From: Enterobacter sp. CC120223-11 | Lineage (GTDB): Bacteria; Pseudomonadota; Gammaproteobacteria; Enterobacterales; Enterobacteriaceae | NCBI RefSeq assembly: GCF_900215375.1 | Contig: NZ_OBEF01000005.1 | Coordinates: 214,562 to 278,561, forward strand | Length of the DNA: 64,000 bases | Direction of reading: 5' to 3' | In this document: positions 49,288-60,390 of the stretch, piece after piece | How the letters are laid out: each line of letters starts with the position of its first letter | How positions within the stretch are numbered: position 1 is the stretch's first letter | Translations under genes and position numbers: made by a program | Notes under the pieces: model-generated | Told to the model about the DNA's origin: nothing | The model's input: only the letters and a program-made list of their open reading frames with translations | Databases searched by the model: none

Positions 49288-50280
49288 ATGAAAACCGCTT
49301 ACATCGCAAAACAACGCCAGATCAGTTTCGTTAAGTCCCATTTCTCACGTGAGCTCGAAGACAGACTTGGACTCGTTGAAGTTCAGGCGCCGATCTTAAG
49401 CCGCGTGGGTGACGGCACTCAGGACAACCTTTCTGGTTGCGAAAAAGCGGTACAGGTGAAAGTGAAAACCTTGCCTGACGCCCAGTTCGAGGTGGTGCAT
49501 TCCCTCGCGAAATGGAAGCGTCAGACGCTTGGCCAACACGACTTCAGCGCGGGTGAAGGGCTCTACACGCACATGAAAGCCCTTCGCCCCGATGAAGACC
49601 GTCTTACCCCAATCCATTCTGTCTACGTTGACCAGTGGGACTGGGAGCGCGTAATGGGCGACGGCGAACGCCACACCGGCACGCTGAAAGCGACCGTTGA
49701 AGCAATTTATGCCGGAATCAAAGCCACTGAGGCCGCCGTCAGCAAAGAGTTTGGTCTGGCACCGTTCCTGCCAGAACAGATCCACTTTGTTCACAGCCAG
49801 GATCTGCTGACCCGCTACCCGGGTCTGGATGCCAAAGGCCGCGAACGCGCCATTGCCAAAGAGATGGGTGCCGTCTTCCTGATTGGGATTGGCGGGAAAC
49901 TTTCCGACGGCCAGCGCCACGACGTGCGTGCGCCGGACTATGATGACTGGAGCACTCAGGGCGAAGCGGGCCTGGCAGGCCTGAACGGCGATATTCTGGT
50001 CTGGAACCCGGTGCTGGAAGATGCCTTTGAGATCTCTTCCATGGGGATCCGCGTGGATGCCGAAGCGCTGAAACGTCAGTTAGCACTCACTGGGGATGAA
50101 GATCGTCTGCAGCTCGAGTGGCACCAGGCGCTGCTGCGCGGTGAGATGCCACAAACTGTCGGCGGCGGGATTGGCCAGTCGCGTCTGACCATGCTGCTGT
50201 TACAGCTGCCGCATATCGGCCAGGTGCAGTGCGGCGTATGGCCACAGCAGATCCGCGAAAGCGTAGGCTCCCTGCTCTAA
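49288..50280 (+). CDS. asnA: Aspartate-ammonia ligase
   Basis: Ammonia-dependent asparagine synthetase: aspartate + NH3 + ATP to asparagine + AMP + PPi. It has 330 residues, as in E. coli, with a class II tRNA-synthetase-like fold. Visible conserved blocks are [27 protein letters not shown] near the start (shown in part), [10 protein letters not shown] and the C-terminal motif 3-like [21 protein letters not shown] serves as ribosome site. Its stop directly abuts the convergent viaA stop, with no terminator. Confidence 0.98.
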   Translation: MKTAYIAKQRQISFVKSHFSRELEDRLGLVEVQAPILSRVGDGTQDNLSGCEKAVQVKVKTLPDAQFEVVHSLAKWKRQTLGQHDFSAGEGLYTHMKALRPDEDRLTPIHSVYVDQWDWERVMGDGERHTGTLKATVEAIYAGIKATEAAVSKEFGLAPFLPEQIHFVHSQDLLTRYPGLDAKGRERAIAKEMGAVFLIGIGGKLSDGQRHDVRAPDYDDWSTQGEAGLAGLNGDILVWNPVLEDAFEISSMGIRVDAEALKRQLALTGDEDRLQLEWHQALLRGEMPQTVGGGIGQSRLTMLLLQLPHIGQVQCGVWPQQIRESVGSLL

Positions 50281-51732
50281 TCAGCGTTTCCAGCGCCGCA
50301 GTAAACGGCTACGCAACCCGGTATCAAAGCGCCAGATATGATCGAAGATGCGCATGATGCCGGGTTTTCCATGTTGCGACATCGCCACCGCGTGGAAGCG
50401 ATGCAGGTGTTTGCGCTGAAGCTCGCCCACTTTGCTCACCACGTCGTCCGGCAGCCGCTGGGCAATGAAGTCCGAAATCACCACCGCATCCGCATCCGTC
50501 CATTCCGGCCCCTGCATTCTTTCGATAATGGCGCGAAAACAGCTGGCGATATCAGTGCCGCCGCGAAAGCGCTGGCTTAAAAATCGGATTGCCTGCTCCA
50601 GCCCGTTCGGGCCGGTAAGCTCATAGCGCACCACTTCGCTGGAAAACAGCATAATGAAGCAGCGGCGATTATCCGCCAGCGCCACCCGCATCAGCGCCAG
50701 GCAGAAGGCTTTGGCGCACTGCTCGTTAAACCCACCCATAGAACCTGACGTATCCACGCAGACGATAAACGGCCCGCGCGGCTGCTCGTCAAAGTCCTGA
50801 TGCACCACCGGGCGTTCGCTGAGCTTTTCCCGCCAGGCGTCGCCGTGCAGCCGGTAAGTGAGTAACTGCTTCTCCACCAGCCGGCGATAAAACTCATATT
50901 CCAGTTCGCTGATGCCGAGCGTGGCCAGTTCGGGCGGCAGCAGGCGCAGAATGTCGTCGCTTTGCTGCAGGCCATCGACCTGTTCAGGCACCGTCGCCGG
51001 TTCGCGCACCAGCGTGCGGAAGGTTTCCATCGGCGAATCTTTTCGCGGCACGGATTTGGCTTCGCGCGAACGGCCGAGCTGTTCCGCCAGCCGCATCAGC
51101 TCGGGCTGCTCGCTGAGAAAATCACCGTATCTGACGATGAGCTGCCAGTCGCCGCGCTTCAGCTGGCCCGCGCTCATGTCCCACAGCCGTCCGGCGGCGG
51201 TGTCGTTTTCCACCAGTACCGGTTCCAGCTGCCCGCTGAGCGTCATTTTCTCCTGCACTTCGCTGAGCAACAGTTCCCTTTCATCCTCCAGCAGCTGCTG
51301 GTTGAGGCTGGTGGCCTGAACAACCAGGCTCAGACGCCAGCGCTGTAAAAACAGCGTGTGCAGCGCGGCGGTGAAGGTAGCGTTGTTATCCACCAGCTGC
51401 TGTGCCTGGGCAGCAAAGGGCGAGTGGACCTTCTTTAGCAGCGTCAGCAGCTGCGGAAGCTGGACGATAAATTGCGAAGTCGACAGGGTCTGGCTTTGCT
51501 GAAACGCCATCACCTCATCGCTGAGATCCTGCGGGACGTGCGCCTCTTTCATTTTGCCTTTCAGCGCTTCACGCCAGCGGGGAATATCTTCGGTGAGAGC
51601 GTTCTTAAGGCGGGGAAACTTCTCGAAGAAGATCGCCAGCTGCGGTGAGGCCAGCAGCGCAAGGATCATCTCTTCGATCAATCCTTCTTCGCTGACCGCC
51701 AGCATCACGTTAAGCGTGTCGAGGGTGAGCAT
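50281..51732 (-). CDS. viaA: VWA-domain protein ViaA
   Basis: Partner of the MoxR ATPase RavA; in E. coli the pair affects respiratory complexes and aminoglycoside sensitivity under low oxygen. It has 483 residues, as in E. coli. The N-terminal helical part (1-310) is followed by a von Willebrand A domain with MIDAS motif DTSGSMGG (near 330) and the later conserved Asp in SDFIAQ. It overlaps ravA by one base, so the two are coupled. The basic end is [11 protein letters not shown]. Confidence 0.97.
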   Translation of the reverse strand: MLTLDTLNVMLAVSEEGLIEEMILALLASPQLAIFFEKFPRLKNALTEDIPRWREALKGKMKEAHVPQDLSDEVMAFQQSQTLSTSQFIVQLPQLLTLLKKVHSPFAAQAQQLVDNNATFTAALHTLFLQRWRLSLVVQATSLNQQLLEDERELLLSEVQEKMTLSGQLEPVLVENDTAAGRLWDMSAGQLKRGDWQLIVRYGDFLSEQPELMRLAEQLGRSREAKSVPRKDSPMETFRTLVREPATVPEQVDGLQQSDDILRLLPPELATLGISELEYEFYRRLVEKQLLTYRLHGDAWREKLSERPVVHQDFDEQPRGPFIVCVDTSGSMGGFNEQCAKAFCLALMRVALADNRRCFIMLFSSEVVRYELTGPNGLEQAIRFLSQRFRGGTDIASCFRAIIERMQGPEWTDADAVVISDFIAQRLPDDVVSKVGELQRKHLHRFHAVAMSQHGKPGIMRIFDHIWRFDTGLRSRLLRRWKR

Positions 51733-53228
51733 TACTGCCGCGCCTGTTTGATCTGCGCGCCGACGTCCTGCAGGCTGGCCTCAATTTTCCCTAACCAGTC
51801 GCCGTGGATGAACAGGCACTTTTGCTGCTCGCTGAAGCGGGTGTGCTGCTGATGCCACTCGTCGTCCAGGGCTTCCAGCTGCTGCTTGATTTCGCCGGGC
51901 ATGTTTTCCGGCGCAGAGCTGCCCGGCAGCGCCAGACGGGAGCCCTGCAGGCTGACGTCGCGCACCACCAGATGCAGACTGGTGTCCACTTCCAGGTTCA
52001 GCACCTGCGCGAAGCCAATGCCGTTGAGTTTGCCGCGTATCTCGCCGCTTTTCTCAAGCCACTGAGCCAGCGCGGTACGCTCAACAGAAATATGCACAAC
52101 GTTCATGTCATGCAGCTTCAGCGGCTGTTGCAGTAACAACGTGAGCGTCGGCTCCTGCAAGCTCTCGGGCAGTTCGTAATGCGGCTTGCGGCTGAACATG
52201 CCGCCCATGCGGGAAACCTTCAGCGCCGTTTTGTCGCTCTGCTGCTGTTGCAGCTGGAGCCTGCGCTGAATAATGGTGCCGAGTTTTGTCAGCATCGCCT
52301 GCTGCTGCCAGGCGTGCCCGGTCATCAAAATGTCCAGCTGCTGCTGCATCAGATTGCGGCTCTCGGCGTCGTGCCACAGGCAGTCTTTCAACAGGATCAG
52401 ATCGATGGGCGCTATTGCCTCGCGACCGCTGAAGAAGGCACAGGCCTGCAATAAGCGGATCGCCTTTTTCCAGCGTCGGTCGGACACATAGGGCGCGTTG
52501 GGCAGGGTATCGAGCTGCTGACGCAGGTGATAAATCAGTTCGAAAACTGCGTCTGTCAGCTTCACGCCGCCAATATCCACCTGCCACTGCCTGAACTCTT
52601 CGTCGGTAACCTGCAGGTTTTCAGATACCGGGTTGGCGCTTTCATCCTGCTGATTGATAAGCAGCGAGCGGAAGTTGCTCTTTTCCTGAACCTTATCGAG
52701 CCACAGGCGAATCAGCATGCGGTCGTAAAGTGCCTCAAGGCTGCTGTCGGCTTCCGGGAGCTCGTTAGAGGCGGCCACCAGCAGGCGCATCGGGATTTTC
52801 TCTTCGTGTGCGCCGTTGCGGAAGCTACGTTCGTTGATGGCGGTCAGCAGCGTGTTCAGGATGGCCGGGCCCGCTTTCCAGATTTCATCGAGGAAGACGA
52901 TCTCTGCTTCAGGCAGATAGCCCGTGGTTAACCGCTCGTATCGGCCTTCATCCTTTAACGCTTGAATGGACAACGGACCGAACACCTCTTCAGGTGTGGA
53001 AAAACGGGTCATCAGATATTCAAAGGCGCGGGCGTGTCGGAAGGCGAACTTGAGGCGGCGGGCGATCAGGCTTTTGGCGATCCCCGGCGGCCCCAGAAGA
53101 AATACGCTTTCGCCGCTCAGCGCTGCCAGCAGGCATAAACGAATGGCGTGACTGCGCTCGAACAGGCCTTTTTCAAGCGCCTGGCTGAGCCGGGAAATTC
53201 TTTCTGCTAATAAGTGTGATTGCGCCAT
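51732..53228 (-). CDS. ravA: MoxR-family AAA+ ATPase RavA
   Basis: Hexameric AAA+ chaperone that in E. coli also binds the inducible lysine decarboxylase LdcI and ppGpp-linked acid stress. It has 498 residues from ATG 53226-53228 ([14 protein letters not shown]), equal to E. coli. Walker A is GPPGIAKS (about 46-53), Walker [10 protein letters not shown] (near 110), sensor 1 AASNELPE, followed by the LARA discontinuous domain that contacts LdcI. First gene of ravA-viaA. Confidence 0.97.
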   Translation of the reverse strand: MAQSHLLAERISRLSQALEKGLFERSHAIRLCLLAALSGESVFLLGPPGIAKSLIARRLKFAFRHARAFEYLMTRFSTPEEVFGPLSIQALKDEGRYERLTTGYLPEAEIVFLDEIWKAGPAILNTLLTAINERSFRNGAHEEKIPMRLLVAASNELPEADSSLEALYDRMLIRLWLDKVQEKSNFRSLLINQQDESANPVSENLQVTDEEFRQWQVDIGGVKLTDAVFELIYHLRQQLDTLPNAPYVSDRRWKKAIRLLQACAFFSGREAIAPIDLILLKDCLWHDAESRNLMQQQLDILMTGHAWQQQAMLTKLGTIIQRRLQLQQQQSDKTALKVSRMGGMFSRKPHYELPESLQEPTLTLLLQQPLKLHDMNVVHISVERTALAQWLEKSGEIRGKLNGIGFAQVLNLEVDTSLHLVVRDVSLQGSRLALPGSSAPENMPGEIKQQLEALDDEWHQQHTRFSEQQKCLFIHGDWLGKIEASLQDVGAQIKQARQ

Positions 53229-53447
53229 AATAGAGAGGTGTCCTTCCAGCATTTATCCAGCTATCAAGCGATTATAGCCCTTTGCGGGCGCCGGGTAATA
53301 GTGCGAGAAGTCGCCTGATTTTTCTTGAGCAAGGTTAATGCGGGGTCATTTTGGAGTACGAATCTTCGATTAATCGTGCATACTGTGCGCCTTTTGTGAG
53401 CCAGGGAAAGCGGTACACATTTGTCTTATTAAACGAAAGACGAGTCT

Positions 53448-55319
53448 ATGAGCACTGATAATAAGCAGTCCCTGCCGGCCATCACCCTGGCCGCTATCGG
53501 CGTGGTCTATGGTGATATCGGCACCAGCCCCCTTTATACACTGAGAGAGTGTCTCTCGGGCCAGTTTGGATTTGGCGTAGAACGCGATGCTGTTTTTGGC
53601 TTTTTATCGCTGATTTTCTGGCTGCTGATTTTTACCGTTTCCCTGAAGTACATCACCTTCGTAATGCGTGCGGATAACGCCGGTGAAGGTGGGATCTTAA
53701 CGCTGATGTCCCTTGCCGGGCGTAATACCTCCGCGAGAATGACGTCTGTGCTGGTGATCCTCGGGCTTATCGGCGGCAGCTTCTTCTATGGTGAGGTGGT
53801 TATCACGCCCGCCATCTCAGTGATGTCGGCCATCGAAGGCCTTGAGATCATCGCCCCACAGCTTGATAGCTGGATTGTCCCTATATCTATCGGCGTGTTG
53901 ACTCTGCTGTTTGTGATTCAGAAGCATGGGACGGCGATGGTCGGTAAGCTGTTCGCACCTATCATGCTCATCTGGTTCCTGCTGCTGGCCGTGCTTGGCG
54001 CGCGCAGCATCATTGATAACCCGGAAGTCTTGCAGGCGCTGAACCCATACTGGGCGGTGCATTTCTTCATGGAATACAAAACCGTATCGTTTGTAGCGCT
54101 CGGCGCGGTGGTGCTGTCTATCACCGGTGTGGAAGCGCTGTATGCCGATATGGGCCACTTTGGCAAACTGCCGATTCGTATCGCCTGGTTTACCGTCGTT
54201 CTGCCTTCTCTGGTGCTGAACTACTTCGGCCAGGGGGCGCTGCTGCTCAAACACCCGGAAGCGATTAAGAACCCGTTCTTCCTGCTGGCACCGGAGTGGG
54301 CGCTGATCCCTATGCTGGTTATCGCCGCGCTGGCGACGGTCATCGCTTCTCAGGCGGTTATCTCTGGCGTCTTCTCTCTGACCCGTCAGGCCGTGCGTCT
54401 CGGCTATCTTTCGCCGATGCGCATCATCCATACGTCTGAAATGGAATCCGGGCAGATTTACATCCCGTTTGTTAACTGGATGCTGTACGTGTCGGTGGTG
54501 CTGGTTATCGTCAGCTTCGAGCACTCCAGTAACCTCGCGGCGGCTTATGGTATTGCGGTAACAGGCACCATGGTGTTGACCTCTATTCTGGCGACCACCG
54601 TGGCGCGCAAAAACTGGCACTGGAATAAATATCTGGTGTTCCTGATCCTGATTGCGTTCCTTTGCGTCGACGTACCGCTCTTCTCCGCGAACCTCGACAA
54701 GCTGCTCTCCGGCGGCTGGTTGCCGCTGACGCTGGGCCTGGTGATGTTCATGGTGATGACCACCTGGAAAAGCGAGCGCTTCCGCCTGCTGCGACGTATG
54801 CATGAGCACGGCAACTCTCTCGAGGCGATGATTGCTTCTCTGGAGAAATCGCCGCCGGTTCGCGTGCCGGGCACCGCGGTGTATATGTCCCGCGCGCTGA
54901 ACGTCATTCCGTTTGCAATGCTGCACAACCTCAAGCACAACAAAGTGCTGCACGAGCGTGTGATCCTGCTGACGCTTCGCACCGAAGATGCGCCGTACGT
55001 GCATAACGTGCGTCGTGTGCAGATTGAGCAGCTTTCACCGTCGTTCTGGCGCGTGGTGGCAAGCTACGGCTGGCGTGAAACGCCAAACGTGGAAGAAGTG
55101 TTCCACCGCTGCGGCCTGGAAGGCCTGAGCTGCCGGATGATGGAAACCTCATTCTTCATGTCGCATGAGTCGCTGATTATCGGCAACGACAGACCGTGGT
55201 ATCTGCGCCTGCGCGGCAAACTCTACCTGCTGCTACAGCGCAACGCCCTGCGTGCGCCGGACCAGTTTGAGATACCACCTAACCGCGTGATAGAGCTTGG
55301 GACTCAGGTCGAGATTTAA
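53448..55319 (+). CDS. kup: Low-affinity potassium uptake protein Kup
   Basis: K+:H+ symporter of the KUP/HAK family in the inner membrane. It has 623 residues (E. coli 622): about 12 membrane helices in the first 440 residues, then a cytosolic domain. The family signature [17 protein letters not shown] (about 18-34) is intact, with [14 protein letters not shown] nearby and the conserved Asp/Glu of the cation path. Preceded by an AAAGACGAG ribosome site and followed by its own terminator. Confidence 0.98.
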   Translation: MSTDNKQSLPAITLAAIGVVYGDIGTSPLYTLRECLSGQFGFGVERDAVFGFLSLIFWLLIFTVSLKYITFVMRADNAGEGGILTLMSLAGRNTSARMTSVLVILGLIGGSFFYGEVVITPAISVMSAIEGLEIIAPQLDSWIVPISIGVLTLLFVIQKHGTAMVGKLFAPIMLIWFLLLAVLGARSIIDNPEVLQALNPYWAVHFFMEYKTVSFVALGAVVLSITGVEALYADMGHFGKLPIRIAWFTVVLPSLVLNYFGQGALLLKHPEAIKNPFFLLAPEWALIPMLVIAALATVIASQAVISGVFSLTRQAVRLGYLSPMRIIHTSEMESGQIYIPFVNWMLYVSVVLVIVSFEHSSNLAAAYGIAVTGTMVLTSILATTVARKNWHWNKYLVFLILIAFLCVDVPLFSANLDKLLSGGWLPLTLGLVMFMVMTTWKSERFRLLRRMHEHGNSLEAMIASLEKSPPVRVPGTAVYMSRALNVIPFAMLHNLKHNKVLHERVILLTLRTEDAPYVHNVRRVQIEQLSPSFWRVVASYGWRETPNVEEVFHRCGLEGLSCRMMETSFFMSHESLIIGNDRPWYLRLRGKLYLLLQRNALRAPDQFEIPPNRVIELGTQVEI

Positions 55320-55342
55320 CATTTAAATCGTTGCGGCCTGAT

Positions 55343-55385
55343 GCCCTCTCCCCAACCCTCTCCCACAGGGAGAGGGCGCAAACTC
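55343..55385. repeat. CCCTCTCCC-type palindromic repeat, copy E
   Basis: CCCTCTCC-CCAA-CCCTCTCCC-ACA-GGGAGAGGG followed by CGCAAAC; reversed, it matches copies A and C. It lies directly before the kup terminator. Confidence 0.65.
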
Positions 55386-55387
55386 TA

Positions 55388-55416
55388 AAAGCCTCCCCAA
55401 GGGAGGCTTTGCTTTT
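55388..55416 (+). terminator. Terminator of kup
   Basis: AAAGCCTCCC and GGGAGGCTTT pair around CAA and are followed by GCTTTTT. Confidence 0.85.
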
Positions 55417-55420
55417 TCCT

Positions 55421-55432
55421 CGAAACGTTTCG
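55421..55432. promoter_or_regulatory. RbsR-type operator, upstream copy
   Basis: CGAAACGTTTCG is a perfect LacI-family palindrome identical to the core of the second operator. It is centred 79 bases upstream of that one, next to a half CRP site (GATCACA). Confidence 0.7.
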
Positions 55433-55498
55433 AAGTCGATCACAATTCTATAACCTGGTGGTGGTTTTATGAGCTTTCTTCGGATTAAACTTACTTCA

Positions 55499-55512
55499 GC
55501 GAAACGTTTCGC
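55499..55512. promoter_or_regulatory. RbsR operator before rbsD
   Basis: GCGAAACGTTTCGC is a perfect 14-base palindrome and matches the known E. coli RbsR operator core. It ends 14 bases before the rbsD start. Confidence 0.9.
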
Positions 55513-55526
55513 TAGTGGAGCAAAAG

Positions 55527-55946
55527 ATGAAGAAAGGTACGGTACTCAACGCTGATATTTCCTCGGTCATTTCCCGTCTTGGGCATACCGATACGCTGGT
55601 AGTGTGTGATGCGGGTCTGCCGATCCCTCACAGCGCGCAGCGCATTGATATGGCTTTAACCCAAGGCGTGCCTTCGTTTATGCAGGTGCTGGAAGTGGTC
55701 ACCACGGAAATGCAGGTTGAGACGGCAATTCTCGCCGCGGAAATCAAAACCCATAACCCGCAGCTCCACGAAACGTTGCTCAGCCACATAGAGCAACTGC
55801 AACAACACCAGGGAAACACCATTGAAATTCGTTACACCACGCATGAGCAGTTCAAACTACAAACCGCAGACAGTCAGGCGGTGATTCGCAGCGGGGAGTG
55901 TTCCCCGTATGCGAATATCATTCTCTGTGCTGGCGTCACTTTCTGA
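55527..55946 (+). CDS. rbsD: D-ribose pyranase RbsD
   Basis: Interconverts beta-ribopyranose and ribofuranose so that the sugar can enter RbsK chemistry. It has 139 residues from ATG 55527 ([22 protein letters not shown]), equal to E. coli; an earlier in-frame ATG four codons up is not needed. His20 in GHTD and the late [15 protein letters not shown] block are the family active-site features. First gene of rbsDACBK, directly after the operator. Confidence 0.98.
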   Translation: MKKGTVLNADISSVISRLGHTDTLVVCDAGLPIPHSAQRIDMALTQGVPSFMQVLEVVTTEMQVETAILAAEIKTHNPQLHETLLSHIEQLQQHQGNTIEIRYTTHEQFKLQTADSQAVIRSGECSPYANIILCAGVTF

Positions 55947-55953
55947 GGCCATC

Positions 55954-57459
55954 ATGGACGCATTACTGCAACTTAAAGGGATTGATAAATCCTTCCCGGG
56001 CGTGAAAGCCCTCTCCGGCGCATCGCTGAACGTCTACGCAGGCCGAGTTATGGCGCTGGTGGGCGAGAACGGCGCCGGCAAATCGACGATGATGAAAGTG
56101 CTGACCGGGATCTACAGTAAAGATGCCGGTTCGCTGCACTGGCTCGGGCAGGAAACGACCTTTACCGGGCCGAAGTCCTCTCAGGAAGCCGGGATCGGCA
56201 TCATCCATCAGGAACTGAACCTGATCCCCCAACTGACCATCGCCGAGAACATCTTTTTAGGCCGTGAGTTCGTCAACCGCTTCGGCAAAATCGACTGGAA
56301 AACCATGCACGCCGAAGCTGACAAGCTGCTGGCGAAGCTCAACCTGCGCTTTAAGAGCGACAGGCTGGTGGGCGAGCTGTCGATTGGCGATCAGCAGATG
56401 GTCGAAATTGCCAAGGTGCTGAGCTTTGAGTCGAAGGTCATCATCATGGATGAGCCGACGGATGCGCTCACCGATACAGAAACCGAATCCCTGTTCCGCG
56501 TTATTCGCGAACTGAAATCTCAGGGGCGCGGCATCGTCTACATTTCCCATCGCATGAAAGAGATTTTTGAAATCTGCGATGACGTCACCGTCTTCCGCGA
56601 CGGGCAGTTCATTGCCGAACGCGAAGTCTCAAGCCTGACGGAAGACTCCCTGATTGAGATGATGGTCGGTCGCAAGCTTGAAGATCAGTATCCCCATCTT
56701 GATAAAACCCCCGGCGAAGTACGACTGAAAGTCGATAACCTTTGCGGGCCGGGCGTCAGCGATGTCTCCTTCACTCTGCGTAAAGGCGAAATCCTTGGCG
56801 TTGCAGGGCTGATGGGTGCAGGTCGAACCGAACTGATGAAAGTGCTTTATGGCGCGCTGCCGCGTACCAGCGGCTATGTGACGCTGGACGGCCATGAAGT
56901 GGTGACCAAATCTCCGCAGGACGGCCTGGCGAACGGCATCGTCTACATCTCCGAAGACCGCAAGCGTGATGGTCTGGTGTTGGGCATGTCGGTGAAAGAG
57001 AACATGTCGCTGACCGCGCTGCGCTATTTCAGCCGCTCAGGCGGTAGCCTCAAGCATAAGGATGAACAGCAGGCGGTGAGCGATTTTATCCGTCTGTTTA
57101 ACGTTAAAACGCCGTCGATGGAACAGGCGATTGGCCTGCTGTCCGGCGGTAATCAGCAAAAAGTCGCCATTGCCCGTGGGCTGATGACGCGCCCGAAGGT
57201 GCTGATCCTCGATGAGCCTACGCGCGGCGTCGACGTAGGGGCGAAAAAAGAGATTTATCAGCTGATTAACCAGTTTAAAGCCGATGGCCTGAGCATCATC
57301 CTCGTCTCCTCGGAGATGCCGGAAGTGTTGGGCATGAGCGACCGCATCATGGTGATGCACGAAGGGCATCTCGGCGGTGAATTCACGCGCGAGCAGGCCA
57401 CTCAGGAAGTATTGATGGCTGCCGCAGTGGGCAAGCTTAATCGTGTGAATCAGGAGTAA
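55954..57459 (+). CDS. rbsA: Ribose ABC transporter ATPase RbsA
   Basis: Energises ribose import. It has 501 residues from ATG 55954 ([16 protein letters not shown]), as in E. coli, with two fused ABC domains. The first has Walker [10 protein letters not shown] and Walker [11 protein letters not shown]; the second has the degenerate Walker [10 protein letters not shown] usual for this family, signature LSGGNQQKV and Walker [12 protein letters not shown]. It starts seven bases after rbsD and ends five before rbsC. Confidence 0.98.
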   Translation: MDALLQLKGIDKSFPGVKALSGASLNVYAGRVMALVGENGAGKSTMMKVLTGIYSKDAGSLHWLGQETTFTGPKSSQEAGIGIIHQELNLIPQLTIAENIFLGREFVNRFGKIDWKTMHAEADKLLAKLNLRFKSDRLVGELSIGDQQMVEIAKVLSFESKVIIMDEPTDALTDTETESLFRVIRELKSQGRGIVYISHRMKEIFEICDDVTVFRDGQFIAEREVSSLTEDSLIEMMVGRKLEDQYPHLDKTPGEVRLKVDNLCGPGVSDVSFTLRKGEILGVAGLMGAGRTELMKVLYGALPRTSGYVTLDGHEVVTKSPQDGLANGIVYISEDRKRDGLVLGMSVKENMSLTALRYFSRSGGSLKHKDEQQAVSDFIRLFNVKTPSMEQAIGLLSGGNQQKVAIARGLMTRPKVLILDEPTRGVDVGAKKEIYQLINQFKADGLSIILVSSEMPEVLGMSDRIMVMHEGHLGGEFTREQATQEVLMAAAVGKLNRVNQE

Positions 57460-57464
57460 GAAAG

Positions 57465-58430
57465 ATGACTACCCAGGCTGTTGCTGGTCGCCGCTATTTC
57501 ACAAAGGCGTGGCTGTTAGAGCAAAAATCGCTGATCGCCCTGCTGGTGCTGATCGCGATCGTCTCGACCATGAGCCCGAACTTTTTTACCGTTAATAACC
57601 TGTTCAACATTCTCCAGCAGACTTCGGTGAACGCCATTATGGCCGTTGGGATGACGCTGGTTATTCTGACCTCCGGTATTGATCTGTCCGTCGGTTCGCT
57701 GCTGGCGCTGACCGGCGCCATTGCGGCATCGCTTGTCGGGATTGAAGTTAATGCGCTGGTGGCGGTAGCTGCTGCGCTTGCCGCCGGGGCCGCCATCGGT
57801 GCGGTAACTGGCGTGATTGTGGCGAAAGGTCGCGTGCAGGCGTTTATTGCAACGCTGGTGATGATGCTGCTGCTGCGTGGTGTGACGATGGTTTACACCA
57901 ACGGCAGTCCGATGAATACCGGGTTTACCGATAACGCCGATCTGTTCGGCTGGTTCGGCATTGGCCGCCCGCTGGGCATCCCGACGCCGGTGTGGATCAT
58001 GGCGATTGTGTTCCTCGCCGCTTGGTACATGCTGCACCACACGCGCCTCGGACGTTATATCTATGCGCTTGGCGGGAACGAAGCGGCAACGCGTCTGTCC
58101 GGTATCAGCGTCAATAAAGTCAAAATTATCGTTTATTCCCTGTGTGGTCTGCTGGCTTCTCTGGCGGGCATCATCGAAGTGGCGCGCCTCTCCTCCGCGC
58201 AGCCAACGGCGGGTACAGGCTACGAGCTGGATGCGATTGCAGCAGTGGTACTCGGCGGCACCAGCCTCGCGGGCGGTAAAGGTCGCATTGTTGGGACGCT
58301 GATCGGCGCATTGATTCTCGGATTCCTGAATAATGGTTTGAATTTGTTAGGTGTTTCCTCCTATTACCAGATGATCGTCAAAGCGGTGGTGATATTGCTG
58401 GCGGTGCTGGTAGACAACAAAAAGCAGTAA
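57465..58430 (+). CDS. rbsC: Ribose ABC transporter permease RbsC
   Basis: Homodimeric inner-membrane channel for ribose. It has 321 residues, as in E. coli, with about 10 membrane segments. The conserved ILTSGIDLSVGSLLALTGA block (about 67-85) and the late GGTSLAGGKGRIVGT loop (near 265) that contacts RbsA are visible. It lies between rbsA and rbsB with no gap for another promoter. Confidence 0.98.
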   Translation: MTTQAVAGRRYFTKAWLLEQKSLIALLVLIAIVSTMSPNFFTVNNLFNILQQTSVNAIMAVGMTLVILTSGIDLSVGSLLALTGAIAASLVGIEVNALVAVAAALAAGAAIGAVTGVIVAKGRVQAFIATLVMMLLLRGVTMVYTNGSPMNTGFTDNADLFGWFGIGRPLGIPTPVWIMAIVFLAAWYMLHHTRLGRYIYALGGNEAATRLSGISVNKVKIIVYSLCGLLASLAGIIEVARLSSAQPTAGTGYELDAIAAVVLGGTSLAGGKGRIVGTLIGALILGFLNNGLNLLGVSSYYQMIVKAVVILLAVLVDNKKQ

Positions 58431-58458
58431 TAACTGACATAACAGGACCTCTACAGAT

Positions 58459-59349
58459 ATGAACATGAAAAAACTGGCTACCCTGGTTTCCGCAGTGGCA
58501 CTGAGCGCCACCGTAAGTGCTAACGCAATGGCAAAAGACACCATCGCGCTGGTTATCTCCACCCTGAACAACCCGTTCTTCGTTTCCCTGAAGGACGGTG
58601 CGCAGAAAGAAGCCGATAAACTCGGCTACAACCTGGTGGTGCTGGATTCTCAGAACAACCCGGCAAAAGAGCTGGCAAACGTGCAGGACCTGACCGTGCG
58701 CGGCACCAAAATCCTGCTGATCAACCCAACCGATTCAGACGCCGTCGGTAATGCCGTGAAGATGGCAAACCAGGCAAAAATTCCGGTGATCACCCTCGAC
58801 CGTCAGGCATCTAAAGGCGAAGTGGTGAGCCACATTGCTTCTGACAACGTGCTGGGTGGCAAAATCGCCGGTGATTACATCGCGAAGAAAGCAGGTGAAG
58901 GCGCGAAGGTTATCGAACTGCAGGGCATCGCCGGGACTTCCGCTGCACGCGAACGCGGTGAAGGATTCCAGCAGGCCGTGGCAGCTCACAAGTTTGATGT
59001 CCTGGCGAGCCAGCCTGCCGATTTCGACCGTACTAAAGGTCTGAACGTGATGCAGAACCTGCTGACCGCCCATCCTGACGTGAAAGCGGTATTCGCTCAG
59101 AACGACGAAATGGCGCTCGGCGCGCTGCGTGCATTGCAGACTGCCGGTAAAACAGATGTGATGGTTGTCGGTTTTGACGGCACGCCTGATGGCGAAAAGG
59201 CAGTAAATGATGGCAAACTGGCAGCGACTATTGCACAGCTGCCGGAGCAAATCGGCGCCCAGGGCGTTGACGTTGCTGCTAAGGTACTGAAAGGTGAGAA
59301 GGTTCAGGCTAAATATCCTGTTGACCTGAAGCTGGTCATCAAGCAATAA
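58459..59349 (+). CDS. rbsB: Periplasmic D-ribose-binding protein RbsB
   Basis: Binds ribose for RbsAC and for the Trg chemoreceptor in E. coli. It has 296 residues, as in E. coli. The signal peptide is cleaved near ANAMA (residue 25). Ligand residues are visible in [28 protein letters not shown] and QNDEMALGA. Codon use is strongly biased. A very stable hairpin follows the gene and fits its high expression relative to rbsK. Confidence 0.99.
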   Translation: MNMKKLATLVSAVALSATVSANAMAKDTIALVISTLNNPFFVSLKDGAQKEADKLGYNLVVLDSQNNPAKELANVQDLTVRGTKILLINPTDSDAVGNAVKMANQAKIPVITLDRQASKGEVVSHIASDNVLGGKIAGDYIAKKAGEGAKVIELQGIAGTSAARERGEGFQQAVAAHKFDVLASQPADFDRTKGLNVMQNLLTAHPDVKAVFAQNDEMALGALRALQTAGKTDVMVVGFDGTPDGEKAVNDGKLAATIAQLPEQIGAQGVDVAAKVLKGEKVQAKYPVDLKLVIKQ

Positions 59350-59411
59350 GTCATACCGATTCAGGCCACCAAAGAGCCTGAGGGGACAACGTAAAAAGAA
59401 AAGCGTGGCAT

Positions 59412-59435
59412 GCGCCACCGGGTTCCCGGTGGCGC
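59412..59435 (+). other. Stable hairpin between rbsB and rbsK
   Basis: GCGCCACCGGG and CCCGGTGGCGC pair perfectly around TT and are followed by TCTTTACC. It has a weak U tract, so it may both partly terminate and protect the rbsB 3' end. Confidence 0.7.
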
Positions 59436-59457
59436 TCTTTACCGGACACTCATGATT

Positions 59458-60387
59458 ATGAATAACGCAGGCAACCTCGTCGTCCTTGGCAGCATCAATG
59501 CCGATCACATTCTTAACCTTGAATCTTTCCCGCGTCCGGGCGAAACCGTGACGGGCAGCCACTATCAGGTCGCGTTCGGCGGTAAAGGCGCGAACCAGGC
59601 CGTGGCGGCCGGGCGCAGCGGCGCAAACATCGCGTTTATCGCCTGTACCGGCGATGACGACACCGGCGAGCGCATTCGTAAACAGCTGGTCAGCGACAAT
59701 ATCGACGTAGCGCCGGTCACCGCCGTTGCCGGAGAGTCGACCGGCGTTGCGCTGATTTTTGTTAACGGCGAAGGGGAGAATGTCATCGGTATTCATGCCG
59801 GGGCCAATGCAGCGCTCTCCGCAGCGCTTGTGACCGCGCAGGAAAATCTTATCGCGCAGGCCGACGCTCTGCTGATGCAGCTCGAATCACCGCTGGACAG
59901 CGTGCTGCTGGCTGCGAAGATCGCGCATCAAAATAAGACTCAGGTTGTGCTCAACCCGGCTCCGGCAAGAGAACTTTCTGACGAACTGCTGGCGCTGGTG
60001 GATATCATCACCCCGAACGAAACCGAAGCTGAAAAGCTGACGGGCGTGAAGGTGGAAACGGATGAAGACGCAGCGAAAGCGGCGCAGGTTCTGCATGAAA
60101 AGGGCATTGATACCGTCATTATTACCCTCGGCAGCCGCGGCGTGTGGGCCAGCCAGAATGGCAAAGGCGAACGTGTGCCAGGCTTTAAGGTGCAGGCTGT
60201 GGATACCATCGCGGCTGGAGATACCTTCAACGGCGCGCTGATGACGGCACTGCTGGAAGAAAAACCACTGGCGCAGGCGCTGCGTTTTGCTCATGCCGCC
60301 GCGGCGATTGCCGTGACCCGCAAAGGCGCCCAGCCTTCCGTTCCATGGCGTAAAGAGATCGACGACTTTCTTTGTCAGCAGGGGTAA
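59458..60387 (+). CDS. rbsK: Ribokinase
   Basis: Phosphorylates ribose at O5 with ATP. PfkB family, 309 residues from ATG 59458, the E. coli length; ATG 59452 two codons earlier is closer to the GGAC ribosome site and cannot be excluded. PfkB signature 1 is GGKGANQAVAAGRSGAN (about 41-57), and signature 2 with catalytic Asp is DTIAAGDTFNGAL (near 250). The potassium-site region is near the C-terminus. Followed by rbsR after three bases. Confidence 0.97.
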   Translation: MNNAGNLVVLGSINADHILNLESFPRPGETVTGSHYQVAFGGKGANQAVAAGRSGANIAFIACTGDDDTGERIRKQLVSDNIDVAPVTAVAGESTGVALIFVNGEGENVIGIHAGANAALSAALVTAQENLIAQADALLMQLESPLDSVLLAAKIAHQNKTQVVLNPAPARELSDELLALVDIITPNETEAEKLTGVKVETDEDAAKAAQVLHEKGIDTVIITLGSRGVWASQNGKGERVPGFKVQAVDTIAAGDTFNGALMTALLEEKPLAQALRFAHAAAAIAVTRKGAQPSVPWRKEIDDFLCQQG

Positions 60388-60390
60388 CGC

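Noticed and set aside
53817..55004. Minus-strand open frame of 395 codons
   Set aside because: Antisense to kup, with a His/Arg/Gln-rich composition and no family pattern; a mirror of the kup codon bias.
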